The notes under the pieces are model-generated. The model was given only the letters and a program-made list of their open reading frames with translations. It was not told where the DNA came from and searched no databases. Source: Pseudomonadota bacterium (GTDB lineage: Bacteria > Myxococcota > Myxococcia > Myxococcales > Myxococcaceae). Taken from it: a stretch of DNA of 6,762 nt. Numbering within the stretch: the first letter of the stretch is position 1; each line of letters begins with the position of its first letter. Positions 5,887-6,762 of the stretch are shown here, piece by piece. Location of the stretch: positions 1 to 6,762 of the forward strand of contig JAFADT010000935.1 of the NCBI GenBank assembly GCA_023424585.1. The letters are read 5' to 3'. A program made the translations under genes and the position numbers.

Positions 5887-6762
5887 ACATCCCGTCCGAC
5901 ACACGCAGGGCAGCGTCATGGACCGTGGTGGCAGCCTTGAGCTGGCCTGCGGTTGTCAGAGTCTCCACTTCAGCCAACATCGCTGCTGGCACATTTCCCG
6001 CCTGACGCATCATCGCCACGTTGAGTCGCAGCGTGCCGGGGAGCGTGGACGTCCTCCAGGTCTTGGCGCGAGCGAAGTCCCGTCTCATGGCGGTACATCC
6101 TGCCTCTCGCCAGGAACGGGTCCCCGCCGCAGGGGGCTCGCATGCGGGTTCGAACTGGAGGTACGACTCCATCTGGTCGAACTTCTCCGATAGGAATGAC
6201 AGCTTCAGCACCGTGCTCTTTGGCGCCAGTTGCCAGAGCTGAGTGCTCCGGGTGCTCACGTCACTCAAGAATCGTTGGGATGCGGTGAGGAAGGCCTCAT
6301 CCGCCAGCGCCTGCCGGGTGGCCTGATTCGCCTCCAATGCGATGAGTGCGTCACGCCGTTGCTTCATCCCCTCCAGCAGCCGATCCACGGTGGTTAGCGT
6401 CTTGTGTATGCGGGCCTCGCAGTATCCCTCGATGCCTTCCATCATCTTTCGTTCCCCAACTACTAGATCACCTAGTTGCAGACCGTGCTTTTGGATGAAC
6501 TCGCGATGAGGTGTCAGGCTCGCCGCGTAGTCTTCCTGCGTTTGGGCCAGTTGGTAACGCAGCCTCCTGGCATCCATGATCAAGGCACTCGCCACTGTGC
6601 TTTCGTGATGGGCGAGGTCAGCTGCCGCGAGCAGCGCGGTCTCAAGCCCTTGGAGGTCCGCCATCGACCCCTGGGCGGCCAGAGCCTGAAGGGCGGTGAC
6701 GGAGTTGGCTTCGGTGCTCCTGTACGCCTCGAACTGTCCCACAAGTGACACGATCTTTGGAC
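5885..6762 (-). CDS. Helical protein of unknown function (N-terminus beyond window)
   Basis: I do not recognise a family here. The frame is open to the window edge. A GTG at 6751 would give 288 residues, but the sequence before it continues in frame (PKI before VSLVGQFEAY) and no good ribosome site is visible, so the gene most likely starts further upstream. The visible part is almost wholly alpha-helical. It has long amphipathic stretches such as LQALAAQGSMADLQGLETALLAAADLA and IHKTLTTVDRLLEGMKQRRDALIALEANQ. There is no membrane segment in the visible part. Counting from the GTG, cysteines lie at 111, 204 and 219, the last two flanking a proline-rich loop (EPACEPPAAGTRSWREAGC) that could be disulphide-bonded if the protein is exported. 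Its stop codon lies 8 bases before the start of the toxin-like gene, so the two are an operon. It may be a helper or adaptor for that protein, but this is inferred from position. Confidence 0.75.
   Translation of the reverse strand, partial: PKIVSLVGQFEAYRSTEANSVTALQALAAQGSMADLQGLETALLAAADLAHHESTVASALIMDARRLRYQLAQTQEDYAASLTPHREFIQKHGLQLGDLVVGERKMMEGIEGYCEARIHKTLTTVDRLLEGMKQRRDALIALEANQATRQALADEAFLTASQRFLSDVSTRSTQLWQLAPKSTVLKLSFLSEKFDQMESYLQFEPACEPPAAGTRSWREAGCTAMRRDFARAKTWRTSTLPGTLRLNVAMMRQAGNVPAAMLAEVETLTTAGQLKAATTVHDAALRVSDGM

Overview
The window looks like a piece of a high-GC (roughly 70% or more) bacterial chromosome. A myxobacterium such as Myxococcus or Corallococcus is my best guess, from the base composition, the protein style and the mix of housekeeping genes with a large exported toxin-like protein. 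No marker here fixes the taxon. All seven supported genes lie on the minus strand, so they read from high to low coordinates with short gaps or overlaps. No gap exceeds about 81 bases. I see no tRNA, rRNA, CRISPR array or insertion sequence.

The accessory-looking right part (about 2445-6762) holds three genes. The first is a partial, mostly helical protein with no recognisable family. The second is a ~789-residue exported protein with a signal peptide, a central coiled coil, a segment resembling a pre-toxin TG domain, and a distinct unassigned C-terminal domain, so it is a candidate polymorphic toxin. The third is a small cytoplasmic WD40-type propeller protein. The first two are translationally coupled. 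A strong GC-rich hairpin separates the second from the third. This block is visibly lower in GC (about 50-65% in sampled lines) than the rest.

The left part (1-2419) is conventional, very GC-rich sequence. An EVE-domain protein overlaps a DUF4291 protein by four bases. After a 52-base gap comes a complete bifunctional chorismate mutase/prephenate dehydratase with an ACT domain. It overlaps by eight bases the start of a second prephenate dehydratase that runs off the window. The last two genes serve phenylalanine synthesis (chorismate to prephenate to phenylpyruvate).

The point most worth following up is the helical protein / exported pre-toxin protein / WD40 trio. Its layout (helper, exported toxin, cytoplasmic partner) recalls polymorphic toxin-immunity cassettes of myxobacteria. 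The tandem prephenate dehydratases are the second point of interest.
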